This document shows, in pieces, positions 42,946 to 52,142 of a DNA stretch of 64,000 bases. Source of the stretch: Streptomyces sp. P3 (GTDB lineage: Bacteria; Actinomycetota; Actinomycetes; Streptomycetales; Streptomycetaceae); contig NZ_CP028369.1 in the NCBI RefSeq assembly GCF_003032475.1, forward strand, positions 124,001 through 188,000, written 5' to 3'. A program made the position numbers and the translations under genes. Within the stretch, counting starts at the first letter, position 1. Each line of letters begins with the position of its first letter. The notes under the pieces were generated by a model that was given only the letters and a program-made list of their open reading frames with translations, made no database searches and was not told where the DNA came from.

Positions 42946-45900
42946 ATGGTCAGCTCCGCACACCGGGCCCTCGACGGCTTCTCCCCCGCGACCCGCGGCT
43001 GGTTCACGGGGGCGTTCTCCGCGCCCACCGCGGCCCAGGCCGGCGCGTGGCGAGCCATCGGCGAGGGCTCCGACGTGCTGGTGGTGGCCCCGACGGGTTC
43101 CGGCAAGACGCTGGCCGCCTTCCTGGCCGCCCTGGACACGCTGGCCTCGACGCCCCCGCCCGCCGATCCGAAGAAACGCTGCCGGGTCCTCTACGTCTCC
43201 CCGCTCAAGGCGCTCGCGGTCGATGTGGAGCGCAACCTGCGCAGTCCACTGACCGGTATCCGTCAGGAGTCCGTGCGTCTGGGCCTGCCCGAGCCCGAGA
43301 TCAAGGTCGGCATCCGCTCCGGCGACACCCCGCCCGCCGAGCGCCGTGCGCTGTCCACCCGCCCGCCGGACATCCTGATCACGACGCCGGAGTCGCTTTT
43401 CCTGATGCTCACGTCGGCCACCCGCGAGGCGCTGACCGGCATCGAGTCGGTGATCCTGGACGAGGTGCACGCGGTCGCCGGCACCAAGCGCGGCGCGCAC
43501 CTCGCCCTCTCCCTGGAGCGACTGGACGAGCTGCTGCCCAGGCCCGCCCGTCGCATCGGCCTGTCGGCCACGGTCCGTCCGGTCGACGAGGTGGCCCGCT
43601 ATCTCTCCCCGCACCGCAAGGTGGAGATCGTCCAGCCGAAGTCCGGCAAGGCGTTCGACCTCTCGGTCGTCGTGCCGGTGGAGGATCTGGGCGAGCTGGG
43701 CGGCTCCCCGGTCGCCGAGGGCACCGAGGGCGCCGAACGCCCCTCGATCTGGCCGCACGTCGAGGAGCGGATCACCGACCTCGTCCAGGCCCACCGCTCC
43801 ACCATCGTGTTCGCCAACTCGCGCCGACTCGCCGAGCGGCTGTGCAACCGGCTGAACGAGATCGCCTACGAGCGCGCCACCGGGGAGCCCCTGGGCGAGC
43901 ATCACTCCCCCGCCCAGCTGATGGGCGGCTCCGGCGCGGCCCAGGGAGCCCCGGGCGTCATCGCGCGCGCCCATCACGGCTCGGTCTCCAAGGAGCAGCG
44001 CGCCCTCGTGGAGGAGGACCTCAAGGCAGGCCGGCTGCCCGCCGTGGTGGCGACCTCCAGTCTCGAGCTGGGCATCGACATGGGCGCGGTGGACCTCGTC
44101 GTGCAGGTGGAGTCGCCGCCTTCGGTGGCCTCCGGTCTCCAGCGCGTCGGACGGGCCGGGCACCAGGTGGGCGCGGTGTCCACCGGCGTGGTCTTCCCGA
44201 AGTACCGGGGCGACCTCGTCCAGGCGGCCGTGGTGACCGAGCGGATGCGTACGGGCTCGATCGAGTCCCTGCGGGTGCCCGCCAACCCGTTGGACGTCCT
44301 GGCCCAGCAACTCGTGGCCATGACGGCCCTCGACACCTGGCAGGTGGACGACCTGCTGGCCCTGGTCCGCCGCGCCGCTCCCTTCGCGTCGCTGCCGGAG
44401 TCAGCGTTCACCGCCGTCCTGGACATGCTGGCCGGCCGCTACCCGTCGGACGCGTTCGCCGAGCTGCGCCCGCGCGTGGTGTGGGACCGGGTCGCCGGGA
44501 CGGTCACCGGCCGCCCCGGAGCCCAGCGCCTCGCCGTCACCTCCGGGGGCACGATCCCCGACCGGGGCCTGTTCGGCGTCTTCCTGGCGGGCTCCGACCC
44601 CAAGAAGGGCGGGGGCCGGGTCGGTGAACTCGACGAGGAGATGGTCTACGAATCGCGCGTGGGTGACGTCTTCACGCTCGGCACCAGCTCCTGGCGGATC
44701 GAGGACATCACCCGCGACCGGGTCCTGGTCTCCCCCGCTCCCGGCGTTCCGGGTCGTCTGCCGTTCTGGAAGGGCGACCAGCTGGGCCGGCCGCTGGAGC
44801 TCGGCCGCGCGGTGGGCGCGTTCCTGCGCGAGGTCGGTTCGCTCTCCGAGGAGGACGCCCGGCTGCGCCTGCTCACCGCGGGCCTCGACGCGTGGGCGGC
44901 CGACAACGTGCTCTCCTATCTGGACGAGCAGCGCCGGGCCTGCGGCCACATCCCCGACGACCGCACGATCGTCGTCGAGCGCTTCCGCGACGAACTGGGC
45001 GACTGGCGCGTCGTCGTCCACTCCCCCTTCGGCGCCCAGGTGCACGCGCCCTGGGCGCTCGCGCTGGGGGCGAAGCTCTCCGAGCGGTACGGCATGGACG
45101 CCCAGGTGATGCACGCCGACGACGGGATCGTGCTGCGGCTGCCCGACGCCGACCTGATGGGCCTGGACCTTTTCGACCAGGAACCGATGAAGGCCGGCGC
45201 CGAGTACGACGCCGAACAGGCCCCGGTGGGCGCGGCGGACGTCGTCTTCGACAAGGGCGAGGTCGACCAGATCGTCACCGATCAGGTGGGCGGCTCGGCC
45301 CTGTTCGCGGCGCGCTTCCGCGAGTGCGCCGCCCGCGCACTCCTGCTGCCGCGCCGCAACCCGGGCAGGCGCACTCCGCTGTGGCAGCAGCGTCAGCGCG
45401 CCGCTCAGCTGCTGCAGGTGGCGAGCGAGTTCGGCTCCTTCCCGATCGTGCTGGAAGCGATCCGCGAGTGCCTCCAGGACGTGTTCGACGTCCCCGGCCT
45501 CGTGGAGCTGATGGGCGACCTGGAGTCGCGCAAGGTGCGCCTGGTCGAGGTCACCACCGCGGAGCCGTCCCCCTTCGCCCGTTCCCTGCTCTTCGGTTAC
45601 GTCGCCCAGTTCCTCTACGAGGGGGACTCTCCGCTGGCCGAGCGCCGCGCCGCCGCCCTCTCCCTGGACTCCCGCCTGCTGGCCGAGCTGCTCGGCCAGG
45701 CGGAGCTGCGTGAACTGCTCGACGCGGACGTCCTCGCCGAACTGGAACAGGAACTCCAGTGGCTCACCGAGGACCGCCGGGTGAAGGACGCCGAGGGCGT
45801 GGCGGACCTGCTGCGCCTGCTCGGCCCGCTCACCGACGCCGAACTGGCCGAGCGCGGCGGCGAACCGCAGTGGGCACGGGAACTGGCCGTCGCCCGCCGC

Positions 45901-47880
45901 GCCATCCCGGTACGCATCGCCGGCACCGAGCACTGGGCCGCGATCGAGGACGCGGGCCGGCTGCGGGACGCCCTCGGCACCGCACTGCCGGTCGGCGTGC
46001 CGGAGGCGTTCACGGAGCCGGTGAAAGACCCTCTCGGCGACCTCCTCGCGCGCCACGCCCGCACGCATGGACCCTTCACCTCCGCCGGCGCGGCCGCCCG
46101 CTTCGGCCTGGGCGTGGCGGTCACCGAGGGCGCCCTCCAGCGGCTCGCGGCGGGCGGACGCGTCGTCCAGGGCGAGTTCCACCCGGCGGGCATCGGCCAG
46201 GAGTGGTGCGACGCGACGGTCCTGCGCCGGTTGCGACGCCGCTCCCTGGCCGCCCTGTGCCATGAGCTGGAACCGGTGCCGCCGCCCGCGCTCGCCCAGT
46301 TCCTGCCCCAGTGGCAGCACATCGGCAGGGGGCACTCACTGCGCGGCGTCGACGGACTGGTGCGCGCGATCGAGCAGTTGCAGGGTGCCTCGGTGCCCGC
46401 CTCGGCCCTGGAGAAGCTCGTCCTGCCCTCGCGCGTGCGGGACTACACCCCGGCGATGCTCGACGAGCTCACCGCGGCCGGAGAGGTGGTCTGGGCCGGC
46501 GCCGGCGCACTGCCGGGCAAGGACGGCTGGGTCTCGCTGTACGTGGCGGACACCGCGCCACTCCTGCTCTCCCCGCCCCACCCGCTCGAGCTGACGGCAC
46601 TGCACCAGTCCGTCCTGGACGCGCTCACCGGGGGCTACGGCCTGTTCTTCCGCCAGATCGCCGACCAGGTCCGCGCCACCACCCACCCCGAGGCGAGCGA
46701 CCCCCAACTCGCCGACGCCGTCTGGGACCTGGCGTGGTCCGGTCGGCTCACCAACGACACGCTGACCCCGATGCGCTCCCTGCTGGGCTCGGGCCGCACC
46801 GCCGGGTCCACGGCCCACCGGGCCAAACGCGCGGTCCCGCGCGGCCGCTACGGCTCGCTGACTGCCGGGGCCCGCCCCGCCTCCCGTGGCGGCCCCCCGA
46901 CCGTCGCCGGCCGCTGGTCCCTCCTCCCCGCCCACGAGCCCGATCCCACGGTCCGCGCCCACGCACTCGCCCGCACGCTCCTCGACCGGCACGGCGTGGT
47001 GACGCGCGGAGCGGTCGCGGCCGAGGGCGTAGAGGGCGGCTTCTCCGCGACGTACCGCATCCTGTCCGTCTTCGAGGAGAGCGGCCAGGCCCGCCGCGGG
47101 TACGTCGTCGAGGGCCTCGGCGCCGCCCAGTTCGCCATGGACGGCGCCGTGGACCGCCTGCGTGCGGTGGCCAACGCCCGCGACCGCGGCGAGGCACTGC
47201 CCGGCCCGAACCCGACCCCGCACACCCAGGACGACTTCGTCTTCCCCGACGACCTCCCGGCCGACGACGCGTGGGACGTTCCGGGCGACCGCGCCTCCTT
47301 CCCCTCGCCGCCCGCCCCTCGAAGGGGTCCGGCCTCCTCGGACGAGTACGTCTCGCCCCGCGACCTCGCCTCCCCCGGCACGGGCGGAGGCCGCGGCGGC
47401 GGCGCGTTCCCGAACGCCGCGGGCTTCCCCGGCCGACCCGGCCACGGCGGCGTGCGTCACGGCGGTCGCGAGGCGTCCCCGGCCTCCCGCGCCGTCGTCC
47501 TCGCCGCCGCCGATCCCGCGAACGCCTACGGCGCCGCTCTCGGCTGGCCCGAGCCGCCGAGCGGCGCCGGACACAAGCCCGGCCGCAAGGCCGGCTCCCT
47601 GGTGGTCCTCGTCGACGGCGAACTGACGCTCTACATGGAGCGCGGCGGCAAGACCCTGCTGGCCTGGCCCTCCGTCGCGGACAGCGAGGGGGCACCCGCC
47701 GACGACCCACAGCTGCACGCCGCCGCGCAGGCCCTCGCCGAGGCCGCGCGCGCGGGCGCCCTGGGCACGGTCACGGTGGAGCGCGTCAACGGCAGCTCGG
47801 CCCTCACCTCGCCCATCGGCGCCCTGCTGGAAAGGGCCGGCTTCATCGCGACCCCGCGAGGCCTGCGGCTGCGCGCATGA
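42946..47880 (+). CDS. lhr: Lhr-type large superfamily 2 DNA helicase
   Basis: 1644 residues, the long Lhr form. Walker A APTGSGKT is at 48-55, DEVHA in the DEVH box, SATVRP (motif III), HHGSVSKEQR, ELGIDMGAVDLV and QRVGRAGHQ (motifs V-VI). A C-terminal region (~860-1640) includes winged-helix repeats, an acidic and Pro/Gly-rich linker at about 1430-1500, and a final conserved domain (SRAVVLAAADPANAYGAALG). The ATG at 42946 follows GAGGGG; 17 upstream codons are excluded. Adjacent nei suggests a joint DNA-repair role; Lhr is a known DNA-damage helicase in mycobacteria. Confidence 0.95.
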   Translation: MVSSAHRALDGFSPATRGWFTGAFSAPTAAQAGAWRAIGEGSDVLVVAPTGSGKTLAAFLAALDTLASTPPPADPKKRCRVLYVSPLKALAVDVERNLRSPLTGIRQESVRLGLPEPEIKVGIRSGDTPPAERRALSTRPPDILITTPESLFLMLTSATREALTGIESVILDEVHAVAGTKRGAHLALSLERLDELLPRPARRIGLSATVRPVDEVARYLSPHRKVEIVQPKSGKAFDLSVVVPVEDLGELGGSPVAEGTEGAERPSIWPHVEERITDLVQAHRSTIVFANSRRLAERLCNRLNEIAYERATGEPLGEHHSPAQLMGGSGAAQGAPGVIARAHHGSVSKEQRALVEEDLKAGRLPAVVATSSLELGIDMGAVDLVVQVESPPSVASGLQRVGRAGHQVGAVSTGVVFPKYRGDLVQAAVVTERMRTGSIESLRVPANPLDVLAQQLVAMTALDTWQVDDLLALVRRAAPFASLPESAFTAVLDMLAGRYPSDAFAELRPRVVWDRVAGTVTGRPGAQRLAVTSGGTIPDRGLFGVFLAGSDPKKGGGRVGELDEEMVYESRVGDVFTLGTSSWRIEDITRDRVLVSPAPGVPGRLPFWKGDQLGRPLELGRAVGAFLREVGSLSEEDARLRLLTAGLDAWAADNVLSYLDEQRRACGHIPDDRTIVVERFRDELGDWRVVVHSPFGAQVHAPWALALGAKLSERYGMDAQVMHADDGIVLRLPDADLMGLDLFDQEPMKAGAEYDAEQAPVGAADVVFDKGEVDQIVTDQVGGSALFAARFRECAARALLLPRRNPGRRTPLWQQRQRAAQLLQVASEFGSFPIVLEAIRECLQDVFDVPGLVELMGDLESRKVRLVEVTTAEPSPFARSLLFGYVAQFLYEGDSPLAERRAAALSLDSRLLAELLGQAELRELLDADVLAELEQELQWLTEDRRVKDAEGVADLLRLLGPLTDAELAERGGEPQWARELAVARRAIPVRIAGTEHWAAIEDAGRLRDALGTALPVGVPEAFTEPVKDPLGDLLARHARTHGPFTSAGAAARFGLGVAVTEGALQRLAAGGRVVQGEFHPAGIGQEWCDATVLRRLRRRSLAALCHELEPVPPPALAQFLPQWQHIGRGHSLRGVDGLVRAIEQLQGASVPASALEKLVLPSRVRDYTPAMLDELTAAGEVVWAGAGALPGKDGWVSLYVADTAPLLLSPPHPLELTALHQSVLDALTGGYGLFFRQIADQVRATTHPEASDPQLADAVWDLAWSGRLTNDTLTPMRSLLGSGRTAGSTAHRAKRAVPRGRYGSLTAGARPASRGGPPTVAGRWSLLPAHEPDPTVRAHALARTLLDRHGVVTRGAVAAEGVEGGFSATYRILSVFEESGQARRGYVVEGLGAAQFAMDGAVDRLRAVANARDRGEALPGPNPTPHTQDDFVFPDDLPADDAWDVPGDRASFPSPPAPRRGPASSDEYVSPRDLASPGTGGGRGGGAFPNAAGFPGRPGHGGVRHGGREASPASRAVVLAAADPANAYGAALGWPEPPSGAGHKPGRKAGSLVVLVDGELTLYMERGGKTLLAWPSVADSEGAPADDPQLHAAAQALAEAARAGALGTVTVERVNGSSALTSPIGALLERAGFIATPRGLRLRA

Positions 47881-47940
47881 CGACGATGAGCCCCCTCCGT
47901 CCCCCGAGCCGGCCCTTGTCCCCCGTGTCACCCTTGACGC

Positions 47941-48789
47941 ATGCCCGAAGGTGACACCGTCTGGCAGGCCGCGAGGCGACTCAACGAGGCCCTCGCGGGC
48001 AAGGTGCTGACCTGCTCCGATCTGCGCGTCCCCAAGTTCGCCACCGCGGACCTCACCGGCCGCGCCGTCCTCGGCGTCACCGCGCGCGGCAAACACCTGC
48101 TCACCCGGGTCGAAGGCGGCCTGACGCTCCACTCGCACCTGCGGATGGACGGCTCGTGGAAGGTGTACACGAACGGCCAGCGCTGGACCGGCGGCCCGGA
48201 GCACCAGATCCGGGCCGTCCTCGGCACCCACGACCGCACGGCCGTCGGGTACCGCCTGCCCGTCCTCGAACTGCTGCGCACCGGCGAGGAGCAGCGGGCC
48301 GTCGGCCACCTCGGTCCCGACCTGCTGGGCCCCGACTGGGACCCCGAGCAGGCGCTCGCCAACCTCCTCACCGACCCCGCGCGCGCCCTCGGCGAGGCCC
48401 TCCTCGACCAGCGCAATCTCGCCGGCATCGGGAACGTCTTCAAGAGCGAACTCTGTTTCCTCCTGGGCGCCACGCCGTGGCTCCCGGTCGGCACCCTCCC
48501 CGCCGACCGCGCCGCGAAGCTGCCCGCACTGGCGAAAAAGCTCCTGGAGGCCAATCGCGACCGCCCGAACCGCAACACGACCGGCCGCCGCGGCCAGGAC
48601 CTGTTCGTCTACGGCCGCGCCTTCCGCCCCTGTCTGCGCTGCGGCACCCCGATCCGGGTGGCCGACCAGGGCGACGGCTCCCGGGAACGCCCCACGTACT
48701 GGTGCCCCGTCTGCCAGACGGGCCCGGTCCCGGCACCCGCCTCACCGCCGACGCGTCACACCCGCCGCCTCCCCCGCACCGCGCAGTGA
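47941..48789 (+). CDS. nei: Endonuclease VIII-type DNA glycosylase (Fpg/Nei family)
   Basis: 282 residues. The catalytic N-terminus MPEGDTVWQAARRL has Pro2 and Glu3, the H2TH segment includes LLDQRNLAGIGNVFKSE, and a zinc finger CLRCGTPIR...YWCPVCQ closes the domain. Removes oxidised bases and nicks DNA. It begins 60 bp after lhr, an operon-like arrangement also seen in other actinobacteria. Short basic Pro/Arg tail at the C-terminus. Confidence 0.94.
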   Translation: MPEGDTVWQAARRLNEALAGKVLTCSDLRVPKFATADLTGRAVLGVTARGKHLLTRVEGGLTLHSHLRMDGSWKVYTNGQRWTGGPEHQIRAVLGTHDRTAVGYRLPVLELLRTGEEQRAVGHLGPDLLGPDWDPEQALANLLTDPARALGEALLDQRNLAGIGNVFKSELCFLLGATPWLPVGTLPADRAAKLPALAKKLLEANRDRPNRNTTGRRGQDLFVYGRAFRPCLRCGTPIRVADQGDGSRERPTYWCPVCQTGPVPAPASPPTRHTRRLPRTAQ

Positions 48790-48800
48790 ACGCCCACCGA

Positions 48801-48836
48801 TTGACGGACCGTCAGAAATCCTCGTACCGTCCTTTC
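48801..48836 (+). promoter_or_regulatory. SDR promoter with overlapping inverted repeat
   Basis: TTGACG (48801-48806) and TACCGT (48825-48830), 18-bp spacing; the start point would fall on or next to the ATG at 48837, so a leaderless message is likely. TGACGG-A-CCGTCA (48802-48814) is a perfect 6-bp inverted repeat covering the -35, a typical repressor operator position. Confidence 0.55.
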
Positions 48837-49601
48837 ATGGCCGTGAAGGCGTACGACCTCACCGGACGCATCGCATTCGTCACCGGCGCCGCCAGCGGAA
48901 TCGGCCGTGCCTGTGCCGTCCTGCTCGCCCAGGCGGGCGCGACCGTACACACGGCGGACCGGGATGTCGAGGGGCTGCACGAGACGGCGACCCTGATCAA
49001 GGCTCAGGGCGGCGCCGCCCACACCCACCGCCTCGACGTCACCGACCGAGCCCAGGTGCGGCATGCCGTGGAGTCGTGCGAGCGCCTGGACGTCATGGCG
49101 GCGGTCGCCGGGATCATGCACAGCAGTCCGGTCCTGGAGACCCGCGACGAGGATCTCGACCGCGTTCTGGCCGTCAACTTCAAGGGCGTGCTGTACGCGT
49201 GCCAGGAGGCGGCCCGGCTGATGCTGGCACGTGGCGCCGGCGGCAGCATCGTCACCATGGCGTCCGGCGCCGTGGACACCGGAGGCCCCGGCCTGCTCTG
49301 CTACGGCGCCGCCAAGGCGGCCGTCGTCCAGCTGACGAAGACCCTGGCGACGGAGGTGGGCCGGCACGGCATCCGCGTCAACGCCGTCGCCCCGGGCTGG
49401 ATCCGCACACCGATGACCGACCGCCACGACACCGGCGCACAGGCGCACACGGAGGCGCTCATGTCCCGCATGTCACCGCTGGGCCGGGTGGGCGCACCGC
49501 AGGACGTCGCTCACGCGGTCCTCCACCTGGCCTCGGACGCGTCGGCGTTCACGACGGGCCAGATCCTCCGCCCGAACGGCGGCGTGGCCATGCCCTGGTA
49601 G
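48837..49601 (+). CDS. Short-chain dehydrogenase/reductase
   Basis: 254 residues. NAD(P)-binding TGAASGIGRA, catalytic Tyr-Lys in CYGAAKAAVV with Ser in VTMASGAVD, and GWIRTPMTD are typical classical SDR motifs; AVNFKGVLYACQ and GGVAMPW at the end fit oxidoreductases of the FabG-like type. No Shine-Dalgarno is visible, consistent with leaderless translation. Substrate unknown. An operator-like palindrome overlaps its promoter; the regulator is not encoded nearby. Confidence 0.9.
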   Translation: MAVKAYDLTGRIAFVTGAASGIGRACAVLLAQAGATVHTADRDVEGLHETATLIKAQGGAAHTHRLDVTDRAQVRHAVESCERLDVMAAVAGIMHSSPVLETRDEDLDRVLAVNFKGVLYACQEAARLMLARGAGGSIVTMASGAVDTGGPGLLCYGAAKAAVVQLTKTLATEVGRHGIRVNAVAPGWIRTPMTDRHDTGAQAHTEALMSRMSPLGRVGAPQDVAHAVLHLASDASAFTTGQILRPNGGVAMPW

Positions 49602-49671
49602 CCGGCGGCGGGTCCACGCCGGTGCCCAGGCCACGTCTCCCCGCCCCGACCCACACCACGCTCGCCTCACG

Positions 49672-50046
49672 TCACTCCCTCCTCGTGCCCCCGTCGCCCC
49701 CTCCGCGGTCCCGGCCGTCCTCGCGGCCCCCGCAGCTCTCGTGGTCTCCGCAGTTTTCGCCGTCCCCGCCGTCCCCGCGTGCCGAGCCGCGTCCGTCCCC
49801 CCGCCAAGCGCCCCGCCACCGCCCGTCGGCAACCGAGCCCGCCGCCCGCGCCTTGGCGACACAGTGCACCGGAAGCAGGCTCAGACCCCACCCTCCGGCC
49901 GCGACCGCGCCCTCCAGCACGCCGGCGTCCGGCGCCACCGCGAGCCGCACCACGGCCCACCACCACACAACCCCGGCTCCCAGGCCGAGGCCCGCAGCGG
50001 CCACCCGCCCACGCCCCCACCCGCCCCCGGCTATTCGCCTCGCCAC
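49672..50046 (-). CDS. Small hypothetical protein with one or two hydrophobic segments
   Basis: 124 residues from GTG 50046, with AGGTG 8 nt upstream. Reads MARRIAGGGWGRGRVAAAGL, then LGLGAGVVWWWAVVRLAVAP and AVAAGGWGLSLLPVHCV, followed by a Gly/Asp/Arg-rich tail. Composition of the first 75 residues is clearly coding; the tail is low-complexity and the exact C-terminus is doubtful. I recall similar small Streptomyces proteins with the GWGLSLLPVHCV segment but no function. Confidence 0.6.
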   Translation of the reverse strand: MARRIAGGGWGRGRVAAAGLGLGAGVVWWWAVVRLAVAPDAGVLEGAVAAGGWGLSLLPVHCVAKARAAGSVADGRWRGAWRGDGRGSARGDGGDGENCGDHESCGGREDGRDRGGGDGGTRRE

Positions 50047-50432
50047 AGTCCCGTCACCTCCAGCCCGAGCGTCACCCGAAGCACTTCCGCACGCGGAATC
50101 CCTCAGACGCCGGGCCTTTCTCGCCCGCGCCGGACCCGCCGCAGCCGGCGAGAGGAGTGGACGGCGCCCGCGACCACGCCCCGTCCACTCCGCGGGACGA
50201 CGACGCTAAGCGCGCTCCCCCCTCTCCGGCAGGGCGCACGCATGGCACACCGGCGCACCCCGCAACCCGCCGTGCCCCGCCCGTCCCCGGGGGAACACTC
50301 GAAGCACCCTGAGCATCACGCCCCCGGACGACCGGGAGCACCCGCACCCCCCGGACGACCGGGAGCATCAGGTCCGCCCGGCCGGACGACCCGGCGGCCG
50401 GCCCGGCCGTACGACCCGACAGAGCCGCGGTC
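50047..50432. other. Intergenic region before the Dps gene end
   Basis: About 385 bp, very GC-rich and low-complexity. It contains a direct repeat (CCCCGGACGACCGGGAGCA at 50321 and 50348, offset 27 bp) and several GGACGACC elements. No convincing gene on either strand. Confidence 0.6.
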
Positions 50433-50903
50433 TCACGCGTTCTCCGCCTGGAACATCCAGTGATGCTTCTCGAGATCGGCGGTGATCCCGATGAAGATGT
50501 CCTGGCTCACCGGATCCGCGTCGCCGGTGGCCGCCACCCGTTCCCGCATACGGGTGATCACCGCCCCCAGAGCGGCCACCAGCGTCCCGATCGCGTCGGA
50601 GTCCTTGACCCAGCCCTCCGCCACCGCCTCGATCCCGCTGCCGGCGGCCACGGTCGCCGCGCGTCCGTCCGGCGGGACGCCCAGCGCCGAGGCACGCTCC
50701 GCCACGGTGTCGGAGTGGGCGCGGGCGACGTCCACGACCTCGTCGAGCTGCAGGTGCACCGAACGGAAGCGCGGCCCGACGACGTTCCAGTGGACCTGTT
50801 TGGCGACGAGCGACAGGTCGACCAGATCGACGAGCGCGCCCTGCAGCGCCTGGGAGACGACTTTCAGGTCGGCGTCGGACAGAGGACTCTTCACGACGTA
50901 CAT
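50433..50903 (-). CDS. Dps-family DNA-protecting ferritin-like protein
   Basis: 156 residues of the Dps fold. Ferroxidase residues appear in KQVHWNVVGPRFRSVHLQLDE (His, His, Asp/Glu), and the C-terminus ends DLEKHHWMFQAENA as in other Dps proteins. The ATG at 50903 has GGAGGTACGG upstream. Oxidises Fe(II) with peroxide and compacts DNA. Streptomyces has several Dps paralogues; I cannot tell which this is. Confidence 0.9.
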   Translation of the reverse strand: MYVVKSPLSDADLKVVSQALQGALVDLVDLSLVAKQVHWNVVGPRFRSVHLQLDEVVDVARAHSDTVAERASALGVPPDGRAATVAAGSGIEAVAEGWVKDSDAIGTLVAALGAVITRMRERVAATGDADPVSQDIFIGITADLEKHHWMFQAENA

Positions 50904-51003
50904 CCGTACCTCCGGTGGTCGGCCCCCGCAGTGCCCCTCCACGATGACCTCGACCATCGGCACCGGCAAACGGACCCGGACGCGAAAAACCCCGACCGCA
51001 CCC

Positions 51004-51038
51004 TCTCCGGGTCTTCCCGGAGAAGCCCCGGCCGGGGC
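51004..51038 (-). terminator. Tandem hairpins downstream of clgR
   Basis: TCTCCGGG/CCCGGAGA (51004-51011 with 51016-51023, TCTT loop) and an adjacent GCCCCGGCCGGGGC palindrome (51025-51038) lie between the clgR stop and the Dps gene start. A likely factor-independent stop for clgR. Confidence 0.7.
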
Positions 51039-51106
51039 CTCACACTTGCCAGTGCACGTACCTGCGCACGTGCCCGCGCCGACTCAGGGGCCGGCGCACG
51101 TGCGTC

Positions 51107-51487
51107 TCACGCGGCGACCACGTCCACCGCCTCGGCGGGTGCCTTGATGGTCACCCGCTCCGGAGGCACACCGGTCACCGACACGGAACCCAGCATCGGA
51201 CGAACCGACGTGGGCACAGGCTGGCTGGGGGTGGCCGCTGCAGACTGTGCCAGCTCCGCGAGGGCGAGCTCGTCGCTCACTTCCCGCATGAGCTCGGACA
51301 TCCGTACGTCCAACGCGTCGCAGATGGCGGAGAGCAGCTCGGAGGATGCCTCCTTCTGCCCCCGCTCCACCTCGGAGAGATAGCCGAGTGAGACTCGGGC
51401 GGACGAGGAGACTTCGCGCAGAGTACGGCCCTGGCGCTGGCGCTGCCGACGCAGCACGTCACCCAGCAGGCGACGGAGCAGAATCAT
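51107..51487 (-). CDS. clgR: XRE-family regulator ClgR
   Basis: 126 residues. [20 protein letters not shown] leads into an [34 protein letters not shown], the signature of ClgR, which activates clp and lon protease genes in actinobacteria. The C-terminus ends VDVVAA; a terminal Ala-Ala is known to matter for Clp-dependent turnover of ClgR/PopR. ATG 51487 has GGGAG upstream. The order clgR - cinA - pgsA next to ftsK matches other actinobacteria. Confidence 0.92.
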   Translation of the reverse strand: MILLRRLLGDVLRRQRQRQGRTLREVSSSARVSLGYLSEVERGQKEASSELLSAICDALDVRMSELMREVSDELALAELAQSAAATPSQPVPTSVRPMLGSVSVTGVPPERVTIKAPAEAVDVVAA

Positions 51488-51596
51488 CGGTGGCTCCCTC
51501 CTCGGACCGCGTAGCCGCATCCTTCACGCCCCACCGTACCGCCTCGCGCTGCGGCCGTGCGGGGAGCGATGTCGTGTTCACTCAGGGCTGCAAACA

Positions 51597-52142
51597 TCAA
51601 AACCCCCCGTTCTGTTCCGTATCCTGTGCCCGCTCGTTCCCGGTCTGTTCGCCCGCAAGCTCGCTCAGGAGCAGTGCGAGTACGCTCCGTACACTCTCTC
51701 TACGAATTTCCGCCCGGTCGCCGTTCAACCGCAGGGCCTCCACTTTTCCGCCAGCGGCGGAACCGGGATCCGCGCCGAACGGTCCGTCCACGGCCACGAA
51801 GACCGTTCCCACGGGCTGTCCGTCCTGGGCGTCCGGGCCGGCCACGCCGGTGGTCGCGAGACCCCAGTCGGCACCCAGCGCCTTGCGCACGCCGGCCGCC
51901 ATCTGCGCCGCGACCTGCGCGTCCACCGCTCCCCGCGCCGCCAGCAGGCCGGCGTCGACGCCGAGCAGCTCGTGCTTGAGCCCGGTGGCGTACGCCGTCA
52001 CCGAGCCTCGGAAGACCTTGGACGCTCCGGGGACCGATGTGATCTCCGCCGCGACCAGACCGCCGGTCAGCGACTCGGCGACGGCGAGCGTGCCACCCGT
52101 GGCTGTGAGTAGTCGCACCACCTCGACGGCCGTGGAATTCAC
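51597..52142 (-). CDS. cinA: CinA C-terminal-type nicotinamide-nucleotide amidohydrolase
   Basis: 181 residues covering only the CinA C-terminal (PncC) domain: TLAVAESLTGGLVAAEIT, VFRGSVTAYATGLKHELLGV and GLATTGVAGPDAQDGQPVG. It deamidates NMN. The GTG at 52142 overlaps the pgsA stop (GTGA), so it is coupled to pgsA. The N-terminal MoeA-like domain of full CinA is absent, as usual in this lineage. Confidence 0.9.
   Translation of the reverse strand: MNSTAVEVVRLLTATGGTLAVAESLTGGLVAAEITSVPGASKVFRGSVTAYATGLKHELLGVDAGLLAARGAVDAQVAAQMAAGVRKALGADWGLATTGVAGPDAQDGQPVGTVFVAVDGPFGADPGSAAGGKVEALRLNGDRAEIRRESVRSVLALLLSELAGEQTGNERAQDTEQNGGF

Noticed and set aside
46336..48309. 657-codon minus frame opposite lhr and nei
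   Set aside because: Gly/Arg/Val-rich antisense frame with no domain; lhr and nei are unambiguous on the plus strand.
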